A stretch of 64,000 bases of DNA from Actinomycetota bacterium (GTDB taxonomy: Bacteria > Actinomycetota > Thermoleophilia > Gaiellales > Gaiellaceae). The stretch is taken from NCBI GenBank assembly GCA_009702325.1, contig WLID01000004.1, positions 62,001-126,000 of the forward strand. Reading direction: 5' to 3'. Positions 55,852-63,467 of this stretch are shown here, piece by piece. Within the stretch, counting starts at the first letter, position 1, and each line of letters opens with the position of its first letter. The notes below the pieces were generated by a model. It was not told the origin of the DNA, searched no databases, and saw only the letters and a list, made by a program, of their open reading frames with translations. Both the position numbers and the translations under genes were made by a program.

Positions 55852-56904
55852 CTACTTAATGAGCGGCAGTAACGCGACGCCGCAGGTGTAGATCGCGACC
55901 ATCGCGAGCGAGTCGATTCCGAGCCAGAAGAAGGTGCGTTTTGGGCGGGCGATGATCGCCCCTGCAGCGATTCCGGTGACGAGAAGTCCTATGCCGCCGA
56001 GCCAGAGATCTGATCGATGCGCCGCGACGATTACGGGCGTGCCGGCGAGCAGATCGGCGAGGAGTAGGAGGCAGATCTGGAACGAGTTGCCGCCGAGGAT
56101 GTCGCCTACTGCGAGTTGCAGGTCACCAAGCCGCACGGCCGTAATGCCGCTTGCGATCTCAGGCAGCGCCGAGGCGGCGGCGAGGAACGTGGCGCCGAAG
56201 ATCGCCCCCTGCATGCCCATGCTCGAGGCGAGCGCCGATCCCGACGATTGCAACGCGACACCTGCACCGAGCGTCACAATGCTCGCGCCAACGAAGAGCG
56301 CGATCACTTTTGCCGTGGAGGCGGACGCATAGGGGTGTGGCGCAACAGGATGCCGCTGACGGACGTGGCGGCGGCCCGGTGTCGCCTCGGGCGCGTGCAC
56401 GTCCCACGCAGGCTGGAGGCGAACGCGATTCACGACCCACACCCCAGCGATCCAGAAGATGACGACAGCGATTGAGGTTGGGCTCGCTCCGCCGATGTTT
56501 GTCGAGGCAGGCAGCGCCGCACCCGCGAGTGCAGTCGCCAACACGACGACAACCATCAGGCCCTCGATCACGGGGATCAGCGACCCGACACGGAAGGAGA
56601 GTGGCCGTTCCGGCCCCGACACGGCGTCGAGGATGACGAGAACGAGCGTCTGGATTGCAACGCCGCCGATCAGGTTGCCAACCGCGAGGTCGAGGTGGCC
56701 AGAGATCGCGGCCGATGCGGTGATCGCGATCTCGGGGAGGCTTCCTGTGACCGCAAGCAGGATCAGTCCACCGAGCGCTTCGCCGAGGCCGAAGCGCGTG
56801 TCGAGCGCGTCGGTTGTGCGCGAGAGCAGACCGCCAGCGAGCCAGGTCGCTGCAGCGCCGGCGACAAAGACGAGGGTGAGGAGTGGTGCGCCGAGTCCTC
56901 CCAT
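55852..56904 (-). CDS. sodium/calcium exchanger family antiporter
   Basis: The product is 350 aa. Two homologous halves of about five helices each carry the alpha-repeat motifs LAVTGSLPEIAITASAA and LAAASALPEIASGITAV followed by GNLIGG and GDILGGN, the cation-coordinating segments of the CaCA superfamily. The halves are joined by a His/Arg-rich cytoplasmic loop (GRRHVRQRHPVAPHP). It exchanges Ca2+ or another cation for Na+ or H+. TAGAGT (56911-56916) ends 6 nt before the ATG, suggesting a leaderless start. Confidence 0.92.
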   Translation of the reverse strand: MGGLGAPLLTLVFVAGAAATWLAGGLLSRTTDALDTRFGLGEALGGLILLAVTGSLPEIAITASAAISGHLDLAVGNLIGGVAIQTLVLVILDAVSGPERPLSFRVGSLIPVIEGLMVVVVLATALAGAALPASTNIGGASPTSIAVVIFWIAGVWVVNRVRLQPAWDVHAPEATPGRRHVRQRHPVAPHPYASASTAKVIALFVGASIVTLGAGVALQSSGSALASSMGMQGAIFGATFLAAASALPEIASGITAVRLGDLQLAVGDILGGNSFQICLLLLADLLAGTPVIVAAHRSDLWLGGIGLLVTGIAAGAIIARPKRTFFWLGIDSLAMVAIYTCGVALLPLIK

Positions 56905-56910
56905 CCCTCG

Positions 56911-56916
56911 ACTCTA
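56911..56916 (-). promoter_or_regulatory. -10 box TAGAGT for the cation antiporter gene
   Basis: On the minus strand TAGAGT ends 6 nt before the ATG at 56904, without a Shine-Dalgarno. Confidence 0.5.
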
Positions 56917-56959
56917 TCTCGGCTCAACGCCCAGATCTTGAGGGGGCACCCAGAAAGGG

Positions 56960-56987
56960 GTCGGGCTGCCCAAATGGGCAGCCCGAC
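56960..56987 (-). terminator. intrinsic terminator after hsp20
   Basis: A perfect 13-bp stem, GTCGGGCTGCCCA and its complement, with a 2-nt loop (effectively 12 bp with a 4-nt loop) lies 41 nt after the hsp20 stop. On the minus strand it is followed by CCCCTTTCT, a partial T-tract. Confidence 0.85.
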
Positions 56988-57027
56988 GGTAGGAGGGGTC
57001 GCGGGGATGGCGCCCCGCTTCCAGGGG

Positions 57028-57501
57028 TTACTGCTTGGCGGCGCCTTCAATGGTCTTGTGGGCGTTGACACCGATCTCGATCCGCTTGGGCTTCGCGAGT
57101 TCGGGCTTGCGAACGTGAACCGTCAAGACACCGTCGACATACGACGCGGTGATCGCGTCGTCCGAGACGCCCTTCGGCAGGCCCACGGTGCGAGCAAACG
57201 TGCCGAAACGGCGTTCGAGACGGTGGTAGTGATCGTCTGTCACCTCTTCGGTGCGGACGCGCTCGGCCGAGACAGTGAGCGTGCCTTCGTTGAGCTCAAC
57301 CGAGATCTTGTCCTGCGTAACACCCGGCAGGTCGAACGCGTAGACGATTTCGTCAGCGGTCTCCCACGCATCAAGGGTGGGCACCCACGACTGGGTCTGG
57401 CGTCCGTTGCCTTCGAAAAGCCCGTTCATCAGGCGGCTGAGCTCGTTATGCATGGTCGCTGCCTCGCGGAACGGGTCAAAGCGGAGAAGTGTGGTGGCCA
57501 T
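57028..57501 (-). CDS. hsp20: Hsp20 small heat-shock protein
   Basis: The product is 157 aa from ATG 57501, which follows AGGAGG by 9 nt. The alpha-crystallin domain (about 40-135) includes DAWETADEIVYAFDLPGVTQDKISVEL, the GTFARTVGLPKGV stretch and the AxVxDGVLTV-type motif (ASYVDGVLTVHV). It holds unfolding proteins until DnaK and ClpB act. The gene has its own sigma70 promoter overlapped by a palindrome, and stands apart from the dnaK operon. Confidence 0.95.
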   Translation of the reverse strand: MATTLLRFDPFREAATMHNELSRLMNGLFEGNGRQTQSWVPTLDAWETADEIVYAFDLPGVTQDKISVELNEGTLTVSAERVRTEEVTDDHYHRLERRFGTFARTVGLPKGVSDDAITASYVDGVLTVHVRKPELAKPKRIEIGVNAHKTIEGAAKQ

Positions 57502-57548
57502 AGCCAAGTACCTCCTTACACCGGTCGAACAGGTCTACATATGTTCCA

Positions 57549-57587
57549 AGGATAAAATCTGAGTCTTTACATGTCAAGTCTTGACAT
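57549..57587 (-). promoter_or_regulatory. hsp20 promoter with palindromic operator over the -35
   Basis: On the minus strand TTGACA (57572-57577) and TATCCT (57549-57554) are 17 bp apart. A 17-bp palindrome, ATGTCAAG-N-CTTGACAT (57571-57587), covers the -35. A repressor bound there would block polymerase. The half-site is related to CTTGA in HAIR elements but in the everted order and without the 7-nt spacer. Confidence 0.75.
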
Positions 57588-57742
57588 ACGCGCTACCATC
57601 CCCAGAGCAGTCGGATTTTTGAGGCAGCAACACCTATCTTCGGTGCTTTTGAGATAAGCAACGCGATGCGAAACCCGCCGCATCACACCTGAAAATCGAA
57701 AGGATTCGGTAAGTTCGTGCGAAATGGCGCAAACTCACCGGA

Positions 57743-57764
57743 TTCACAGGTAGAATTGTGTGAA
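57743..57764 (+). promoter_or_regulatory. inverted repeat TTCACA-N10-TGTGAA around a TAGAAT box
   Basis: Arms at 57743-57748 and 57759-57764 flank TAGAAT (57751-57756), a possible -10 for the small gene starting at 57817. The leader would be about 55 nt, with a TAGGAGG ribosome site. It may be an operator. Confidence 0.4.
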
Positions 57765-57816
57765 ATGTTGCTAAGGCGGGAATAGAGGTACCGCGCCCGG
57801 ACGTTGTAGGAGGCAT

Positions 57817-58059
57817 ATGCGCACACTCAATGACATCAAGATCGAGATCGACGCTCTCTCGCAGAAGCGAGCAGAGGTCTTTCAGAAGCTCTCGCAGGGC
57901 CACAATGCAAGCCTTGCCGCCGAGCACCAGCGTCTCGAAGAGGAGATCGCCGAACTGTGGGACGAGCAGCGCCAAGCGCGCGCGAATATCCGCTTCGGTG
58001 ACCGCGATCTCATCATCCAGCGCGCTCGGCACGAAGAGCGTCTTTCCCGCGCGGCCTAG
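57817..58059 (+). CDS. small coiled-coil protein, function unknown
   Basis: The product is 80 aa. The ATG follows TAGGAGG by 3 nt, one of the strongest ribosome sites in the window. Residues 5-55 form a charged heptad-like helix (IKIEIDALSQKRAEVFQKL, then LEEEIAELWDEQRQAR). There are no Cys, no membrane segment and no recognised domain. It lies alone between hsp20 and tRNA-Ala, and the strong translation signal suggests an abundant product. Confidence 0.75.
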   Translation: MRTLNDIKIEIDALSQKRAEVFQKLSQGHNASLAAEHQRLEEEIAELWDEQRQARANIRFGDRDLIIQRARHEERLSRAA

Positions 58060-58153
58060 AGCCTCGCGGCACGGGAACCGAGGCGTCCCTACCCTGCGTG
58101 GTGGGGACGCCCGGAGACCACCTGCGGGTTCCCGGTAGAATCCCCCGCCGTAC

Positions 58154-58226
58154 GGGGCGTTAGCTCAGCTGGGAGAGCGCCGCCTTTGCAAGGCGGAGGT
58201 CGTCGGTTCGATCCCGACACGCTCCA
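58154..58226 (+). tRNA. tRNA-Ala (anticodon TGC)
   Basis: Acceptor GGGGCGT pairs with ACGCTCC (one G-U), the D arm is TAGCTCAGCTGGGAGAGC, the anticodon stem CCGCC/GGCGG encloses TTTGCAA (anticodon TGC), and the T arm holds GGTTCGATCC. The discriminator is A; CCA is not encoded. The G3-U70 pair that marks alanine tRNAs is present. Confidence 0.97.
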
Positions 58227-58286
58227 TTCGAACCCGTGCCGTTCGATCATGCGCCACCTGACCTGTAACGCACCGGTTCCCAAGCG

Positions 58287-58643
58287 ATGTCCGCGACCGA
58301 CGTAGACGCCTACCTCAGCGAAGTCGACGAGCCGAAGCGCAGCACGCTCGAGTCGCTCCGCCGCACGATCCTCGAGATCGTCCCCGACGCGGAGCAGGTG
58401 ATCTCCTATCGAATCCCCGCATTCCGGGTGAACGGAAAGATCGTCGGTGGCTTCGCCGCGTTTGCCAACCACCTGAGCTACTTCCCCTTTAGCGGCTCTG
58501 TTCTCCGACAGCTCGGCGACGAGCTGGAAGGGTTCTCGATGACGAAGAGCTCGCTCCACTTTCCGATCGACGAGCCGCTCCCGAGGTCGATTGTGCAGAA
58601 GCTGCTCGACGTCCGACGCGCAGAGATCAGTAACGGCAAGTAG
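58287..58643 (+). CDS. DUF1801 (YdhG-like) protein
   Basis: The product is 118 aa. It matches the DUF1801 pattern: VDAYLSEVDEPKRSTLESLRRTILEIVPDAEQVISYRIPAF, then GFAAFANHLSYFPFSG and KSSLHFPIDEPLP in conserved order. Related proteins have been described as iron chaperones in Bacillus, but the function is not firmly known. It follows tRNA-Ala by 60 nt and is convergent with the VIT1-type transporter gene. Confidence 0.9.
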   Translation: MSATDVDAYLSEVDEPKRSTLESLRRTILEIVPDAEQVISYRIPAFRVNGKIVGGFAAFANHLSYFPFSGSVLRQLGDELEGFSMTKSSLHFPIDEPLPRSIVQKLLDVRRAEISNGK

Positions 58644-58672
58644 GGAGGGCATCGCGCCCAATCGCGGTCGCG

Positions 58673-59437
58673 TCAGACGGCGGAGCCGACGATCAGACCG
58701 ATGCCCATCGTTACGCCCATCGCGAAGATCCCTCCGACCACAACACGCACTGAAGCTCGCATCATCGGGGCGCCACCGAGCCGGGCGCCCGACACGCCGA
58801 GCACACCCAGCGCCAGCAGCGTGACGACGATCGCAACCGGGATCCGTGACGAGCCCGATGCGAGCGCGATTGCGATCAGTGGAACGGCAGCGCCGATCGC
58901 AAATGAGGTTGCCGACGCCCAAGCGGCCTGAACGGGCCGCGCGAGCCGATCGAGATCGAACCCCAGCTCATCGCGCGCATGGGTGCGCAACAGATCACCC
59001 GTCGACAACTCCTGTGCGACCTGCTCGGCCAGCCCCTGTGAGAGTCCTCGGTTGCGGTAGATCGTCAAAAGCTCGTCGTGCTCATGGGCTGGCGACGCTG
59101 CAAGCTCCCGCTTCTCAAGGGCGAGATCCGCATTCTCGGTGTCGCGCTGCGAGCTGACCGAGACGTACTCCCCTGCCGCCATCGACGTCGCACCTGCGGC
59201 AAGCCCGGCGACACCCGCTGTGACGATCGCCGCCGAACCCGCTCCCGCTGAAGCGACGCCAAGCACAAGGCTGGCCGTAGAAAGGATGCCGTCGTTCGCG
59301 CCAAGCACCGCGGCGCGAAGCCAGTTCGACCGATGCGCAAGATGTCGCTCCACCGACGTGAGTGGCATCGGAACGGGCTCTGGCACCGCGATCGGATCGT
59401 TTGGTGCACCGGGAACAGCCGGAGACTGCATCGACAT
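58673..59437 (-). CDS. VIT1/CCC1-family iron/manganese transporter
   Basis: The product is 254 aa from ATG 59437 with an AGGTGG site. The family blocks are RSNWLRAAVLGANDGILSTASLVLGVASAG (first helix), AGATSMAAGEYVSVSSQRDTENADLALEKREL, and three more helices at the C-terminus. Such carriers load Fe2+ or Mn2+ into a compartment or out of the cell; a bacterial copy probably exports excess metal. I looked for a manganese (yybP) riboswitch upstream and found no convincing match. Confidence 0.92.
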   Translation of the reverse strand: MSMQSPAVPGAPNDPIAVPEPVPMPLTSVERHLAHRSNWLRAAVLGANDGILSTASLVLGVASAGAGSAAIVTAGVAGLAAGATSMAAGEYVSVSSQRDTENADLALEKRELAASPAHEHDELLTIYRNRGLSQGLAEQVAQELSTGDLLRTHARDELGFDLDRLARPVQAAWASATSFAIGAAVPLIAIALASGSSRIPVAIVVTLLALGVLGVSGARLGGAPMMRASVRVVVGGIFAMGVTMGIGLIVGSAV

Positions 59438-59595
59438 GCGAACCACCACCTGACAAGAGGGAGACGAGGGCAAGGAGCGATCGCATGGCATGCGCGACGC
59501 CCGGCACAGCTCGTCACCCCAGTTCTAGATGCGGCTTTGTGACGGTATCACCGCGCCGCCGCCATCGATCGCGTCGATACGATGACGAGGCAGCC

Positions 59596-60642
59596 TTGAA
59601 CCCCGGCTGGTTCGCCTCACAACCAGGCGGAAGGATCCCGGCGCCTTGCCGTGGATCGCGAAGACAGCCGCCGGAGGTTCGGAGTGCGACCAGGGAGACC
59701 AAGCTGAACGCCGTCGAGATTCGTGGCCTCGTCAAGCAGTACGACGCACACGCCCCACGCGCCGTCGACGGCATCGATCTTGACATCGCCGATGGCGAAC
59801 TCTTTGGCCTGCTCGGCCCAAACGGTGCAGGCAAGACCACGACGGTTGGCGTCGCAACAACGCGGGTGCGCGCGACGAGCGGCACCGTCCACGTCGCCGG
59901 CGCCGACGCGGTGCACGACCCCGTCGCAGTCAAGCGCGTCATCGGTGTCGTCACCCAGTTCAATACGCTCGATCGTGCCTGCAGCGTCCGCGAAAACCTG
60001 ATCTACCACTGCCGGTATTTCGGGATCGGCGCTGCGGAAGCACGGGTGCGCGCCGATGAGCTGCTCGCGACCTTTGCGCTTGCTGAGCGCCGCGACGCAG
60101 GCGTCTCGGAGCTCTCGGGTGGCATGGTGCAACGGCTCCAGATCGCTCGCGCAATCGCACACCGTCCGCGCGTCCTCTTCCTCGACGAGCCAACTGCAGG
60201 CCTCGATCCGCAAAGCAGACTCGCGCTCTGGAGCGTGCTGACCGACCTTCGGACACGTGAGGGGATCACGATCTTGCTCACCACCCACCACATGGAAGAG
60301 GCCGAGGCGATGTGCGACCGGCTCGCGATCATGGACGGCGGTCGCATCCTCGTGACCGGTACGCCCGGCGAGCTCAAGCGAAGCGTCGGAGTCGACACCA
60401 TCGTCGAGATCCATGTCGACACGATGGACGAGGCGCTCCGCAACGCGCTCGCCGCCCTACCCGGGGTGAACACTGTCGAACCAACCGACGGTGGTGCGCG
60501 GATCTTCGCGTCGTCCACCGACGGCCTCATGGCACGCGTCGTTGAGCAAGCCGCAGGCCACGGGTTGCGCGACGTCTCACTCACCGAACCGACGCTTGAG
60601 ACGGTGTTCATCACGCTCACTGGAAGAGGCCTGCGTGAGTAA
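59596..60642 (+). CDS. ABC transporter ATPase, DrrA-like
   Basis: The product is 348 aa from a TTG at 59596; the conserved domain begins near 59707 and a CTG at 59704, 6 nt after GGGAG, may be the real start. The order is Walker A GPNGAGKTTT, Q-loop VVTQFNTLD, signature ELSGGMVQRLQIARA, Walker B VLFLDEPTAGLD and H-loop THHMEEAE. The C-terminal extension is of the daunorubicin-resistance type. It powers the ABC-2 permease encoded next, whose GTG overlaps its stop by 8 nt. The substrate is unknown. Confidence 0.92.
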   Translation: MNPGWFASQPGGRIPAPCRGSRRQPPEVRSATRETKLNAVEIRGLVKQYDAHAPRAVDGIDLDIADGELFGLLGPNGAGKTTTVGVATTRVRATSGTVHVAGADAVHDPVAVKRVIGVVTQFNTLDRACSVRENLIYHCRYFGIGAAEARVRADELLATFALAERRDAGVSELSGGMVQRLQIARAIAHRPRVLFLDEPTAGLDPQSRLALWSVLTDLRTREGITILLTTHHMEEAEAMCDRLAIMDGGRILVTGTPGELKRSVGVDTIVEIHVDTMDEALRNALAALPGVNTVEPTDGGARIFASSTDGLMARVVEQAAGHGLRDVSLTEPTLETVFITLTGRGLRE

Positions 60643-61444
60643 CGCACTCCCCCTCACCGCGCGCGCGTTCTGGGGATTGATCGTGCGTGACTCGCGTGTG
60701 CTCGCACGCGAAGCAGTGCCATTCGCGCTGCGAACCCTCATGAACCCGCTGCTCTTTGTGTTCGTCTTCACCTACGTGCTACCCAAGGTCGGTGGAGCAG
60801 GTATCGGCGCCGGCGCCCCGAGCGGCCCGGGATTCGCGACCGTCCTCCTCCCCGGTCTGATCGCGGTGTCGATCTTCTTCCAAGGGATCGCGGCCGTCGC
60901 TCTGCCGCTCTCCACCGAGCTCGGCGCCACCCGCGAGATCGAAGACCGGTTGATGGCACCCGTCGCAATCTGGGTCGTCGCGCTTGAAAAGGTCTGCTTC
61001 AGCGCCGTGCAGAGCATCATCGCGGCGATCGCGGTGTTCCCACTCGTCTACTGGATCCCCGCCACACCACCGGTGATCACCTTCAACTGGCCGCTCCTCG
61101 TGCTCGTCGTCATCCTCGCAAGCCTCGCCGCAGGCTCAATGGGGCTCGTCCTTGGGACGATCGTCCAACCACGCCAGATCGGGCTGATCTTCTCGATCGT
61201 CGTTCTGCCCGTGACGTTCCTCGGGTGCGTCTACTACCCCTGGGCGGCGCTCACGACGGTGCGGTGGCTCCAGATCGGCGTTCTTGTCAACCCGCTGGTC
61301 TATGTCAGCGAAGGCCTGCGAGCCGCCCTCACACCCGACGTCACGCACATGAGCATCCCGATCGTTCTCGGCGCGATCACGATCGTGTTTGTCGCACTCA
61401 CATGGCTCGGGATCCGCACGTTCACGCGCCGCGTGATCACGTGA
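60635..61444 (+). CDS. ABC-2 type transporter permease
   Basis: The product is 269 aa from a GTG at 60635. Six helices in the ABC2_membrane arrangement are visible, with the conserved FQGIAAVALPLSTELGATREIEDRLMAPVAI loop after helix 2 and LGCVYYPWAALTTVRWLQIGVLVNPLVYVSEGLRAAL near the end. Homologues export drugs, lipids or polysaccharide precursors. It ends in a 4-nt overlap with the DUF1003 gene, so the three genes form one unit. Confidence 0.92.
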   Translation: MSNALPLTARAFWGLIVRDSRVLAREAVPFALRTLMNPLLFVFVFTYVLPKVGGAGIGAGAPSGPGFATVLLPGLIAVSIFFQGIAAVALPLSTELGATREIEDRLMAPVAIWVVALEKVCFSAVQSIIAAIAVFPLVYWIPATPPVITFNWPLLVLVVILASLAAGSMGLVLGTIVQPRQIGLIFSIVVLPVTFLGCVYYPWAALTTVRWLQIGVLVNPLVYVSEGLRAALTPDVTHMSIPIVLGAITIVFVALTWLGIRTFTRRVIT

Positions 61445-61995
61445 CCACCGAGCCACGCCGAAACGACGCCCCCTCACCTGAGGACGACCACCTCCGGTTC
61501 CTCGCCCGCCATGAGCATCTCTTCGCCCCGTTTGGCACGGGCTCGTTCGGCGCCAAGGCCGAAGCGTTCGCGCGGTTCTTCGGTACACCACGCTTCCTGC
61601 TTGGGCAGACCGCGCTCGTCGCGCTCTGGATCCTCGCGAACGCGACCGGGATCGTGCAGTTCGACCTCTACCCGTTCATCCTGCTCAACCTCGCGTTCAG
61701 CTTGCAGGACGCCTACGCAGCTCCGCTGATCCTGTTGGCGCAAACACGTCAGGCCGATCGCGACAAGGCCCATGCCGAATCCGACGCCGAGCATCGCGAG
61801 ACCGTTGCCAACGATGCCGCCGACCGACAACAGGACGCCCGCTCGGAGGTCGCGTTGCTTCGCTCACTCCTGACCGAGAACACGCGGCTCACAGCACGCA
61901 TCGAAGAACTCACGCAGGAGATCCACCGTCGCGTGATGACGCCGACGGGCCCGGCCGACGCACGGCCGCTTCCCCCCGCCAGGAGTACAATGTGA
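61441..61995 (+). CDS. DUF1003 membrane protein
   Basis: The product is 184 aa from a GTG at 61441. The DUF1003 core is FGTPRFLLGQTALVALWILAN (helix 1) and FDLYPFILLNLAFSLQDAYAAPLILLAQTRQADRDK (helix 2 plus motif). A long coiled C-terminal region follows (about 100-160). Function unknown. Coupling to the ABC genes suggests a transport-associated role. Confidence 0.9.
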   Translation: MTTEPRRNDAPSPEDDHLRFLARHEHLFAPFGTGSFGAKAEAFARFFGTPRFLLGQTALVALWILANATGIVQFDLYPFILLNLAFSLQDAYAAPLILLAQTRQADRDKAHAESDAEHRETVANDAADRQQDARSEVALLRSLLTENTRLTARIEELTQEIHRRVMTPTGPADARPLPPARSTM

Positions 61996-62155
61996 GCAGT
62001 CGCTTCGCCAGGTAACACATCTGGCTTGAGGTCGACGCTCCAGCGAGACTCAACCGATCGCCTCGCACCTTCCGCCCTCAGCACTCGGGTTGGAGCACGC
62101 CAAGCGGCCGCAACACGCGTCCGGTCAAGGCTTCCACCACACGAGAGGACAGAAC

Positions 62156-62653
62156 ATGGCCGCGATCGAAACCATCCAGCAGGGCGAAGCCCACCCCTCC
62201 CTCTCCCATCACGAACAGGTCGAGGTCGGCCGCGAACTCCAAGCGAGCCTCGCAGAGCTGATCAACCTCGCACTGCTCGGCAAGCATCTCCATTGGAGCG
62301 TCGTCGGCACGAACTTCCGCTCTGTGCACCTTGAGCTCGACGACTTCGTCGCCACATGGTCGCTTCTCGCGGATCTCGTGGCGGAACGTGCTGTGGCGGT
62401 CGGCTACTGGCCCGATGGGCAGGCGAAGACCTTGGCTGAAACCGGCGAACTCACGGAGGTCACTGTCGGGCCGACGCCGGATCGTGAAGTGATTCAGGTG
62501 CTGACACACCGACTCGTGGAGGCCGTGGCGAACTGTCGCACGCGGATCACCTCGGTCGGCGCCCACGACCTCGCCAGCCAGGACGTCCTCATCAAGGTCG
62601 CACTGGCGCTCGAAGAGCAGCTGTGGATGGTGCGGGCTCAGCGCGATCGTTAG
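62156..62653 (+). CDS. dps: Dps-like ferritin (DNA protection during starvation)
   Basis: The product is 165 aa from ATG 62156 with GAGAGGAC upstream. The ferroxidase motif KHLHWSVVGTNFRSVHLELDDF provides the His, His and Asp ligands at the dimer interface; the helical bundle continues to the end. Dps stores iron and shields DNA from peroxide. There is no basic tail, so DNA binding is not obvious. The 160 bp upstream hold no clear operator. Confidence 0.95.
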   Translation: MAAIETIQQGEAHPSLSHHEQVEVGRELQASLAELINLALLGKHLHWSVVGTNFRSVHLELDDFVATWSLLADLVAERAVAVGYWPDGQAKTLAETGELTEVTVGPTPDREVIQVLTHRLVEAVANCRTRITSVGAHDLASQDVLIKVALALEEQLWMVRAQRDR

Positions 62654-62680
62654 ACGATCGCCTGCCACGACGGGGGCAGC

Positions 62681-63385
62681 CTACGGGTTGCTCTCGTCGA
62701 TGTAGGCGGCGAGATCGCGCAGCTGCTTGGGTGTGAGCGGCCCGTGCAGGAACGGCTCTGGGTGGAATGAGTTCAGCGACTGGTCGACGCCGCCCTTGAG
62801 GTTCACGAGCGTGTGGCACTCAAGGCAACCGGCCGACTTGATTACGACGGCTCCCGCGATCTTGTCGCCGGTCGCTCCGGCGCTCGTTGCGGCGTTCGGG
62901 TTGATCACAGGCGCCGTGGTGGTCTTCGCGGTCGTCGTCACCCCAGTCGCTCCCTTGATCGTGACAAGACCACGCATACCCTGCAGCGCCTGCGCGTCCA
63001 ATCCCGAGAGATACTCGTAGCTGCCGGCCTTCGTGAACGTCACCTTCAGCGTGGCGGTCTCGCCCGGAGCGAGCGTCTTTGTTCCTTTCCCGGTGCAGGC
63101 CGACCCGAACGCCCCCGATGACGGATACGAGCACACCGTGAATTGGTGGGCGATCTTTCCACGATTGGCGACGTTGAACGTCACTGTGCCGAGCGGCAAC
63201 GCCGCACGTGTCGACAGAGTGAACGAGAGCTCTTTCGGCTTGCCGGCCGTGACGGTGACCACCGTTGCGCGCAGCACAGACGTCCGCGCAGGAGCGGTCG
63301 CGACTTCCATCGTCAGCGTGACGAGCGTCGCGGCCGCGGCGGCCGCGACGAGCACGCGCAATCTCGTTGATTGATGGTGCGTCAT
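62681..63385 (-). CDS. cupredoxin-like domain fused to c-type heme domain
   Basis: The product is 234 aa. An N-terminal helix (about 9-27) anchors or exports it. Residues 38-145 form a cupredoxin-like fold with NRGKIAHQFTV (H80) and GSYEYLSGLDAQALQGM; at the positions of the copper Cys and second His of GxYxYxCxxPGHxxxGM stand S127 and Q132, while M137 is kept. A Thr/Ala linker leads to a heme-attachment site CLECH (187-191) and a short cytochrome c tail ending TPKQLRDLAAYID. Probably a surface electron-transfer protein; the copper site looks incomplete. Confidence 0.8.
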   Translation of the reverse strand: MTHHQSTRLRVLVAAAAAATLVTLTMEVATAPARTSVLRATVVTVTAGKPKELSFTLSTRAALPLGTVTFNVANRGKIAHQFTVCSYPSSGAFGSACTGKGTKTLAPGETATLKVTFTKAGSYEYLSGLDAQALQGMRGLVTIKGATGVTTTAKTTTAPVINPNAATSAGATGDKIAGAVVIKSAGCLECHTLVNLKGGVDQSLNSFHPEPFLHGPLTPKQLRDLAAYIDESNP

Positions 63386-63467
63386 GTGTGCATCACTCGC
63401 CTCTCCTAGCGTCCCCCGGTGACGCGTTCCATCGTTACACAGGTCGCCCTACGCTCGCTTGGGTGCG

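Noticed and set aside
59438..59600. Manganese (yybP-ykoY) riboswitch before the VIT1-type gene
   Set aside because: Some GC-rich hairpin potential is present, but the conserved GGGGAGUA and paired loop sequences are not found.
62010..62155. Operator upstream of dps
   Set aside because: No clear Fur/DtxR/OxyR-like palindrome was found in the 146 bp; only weak, short symmetries.
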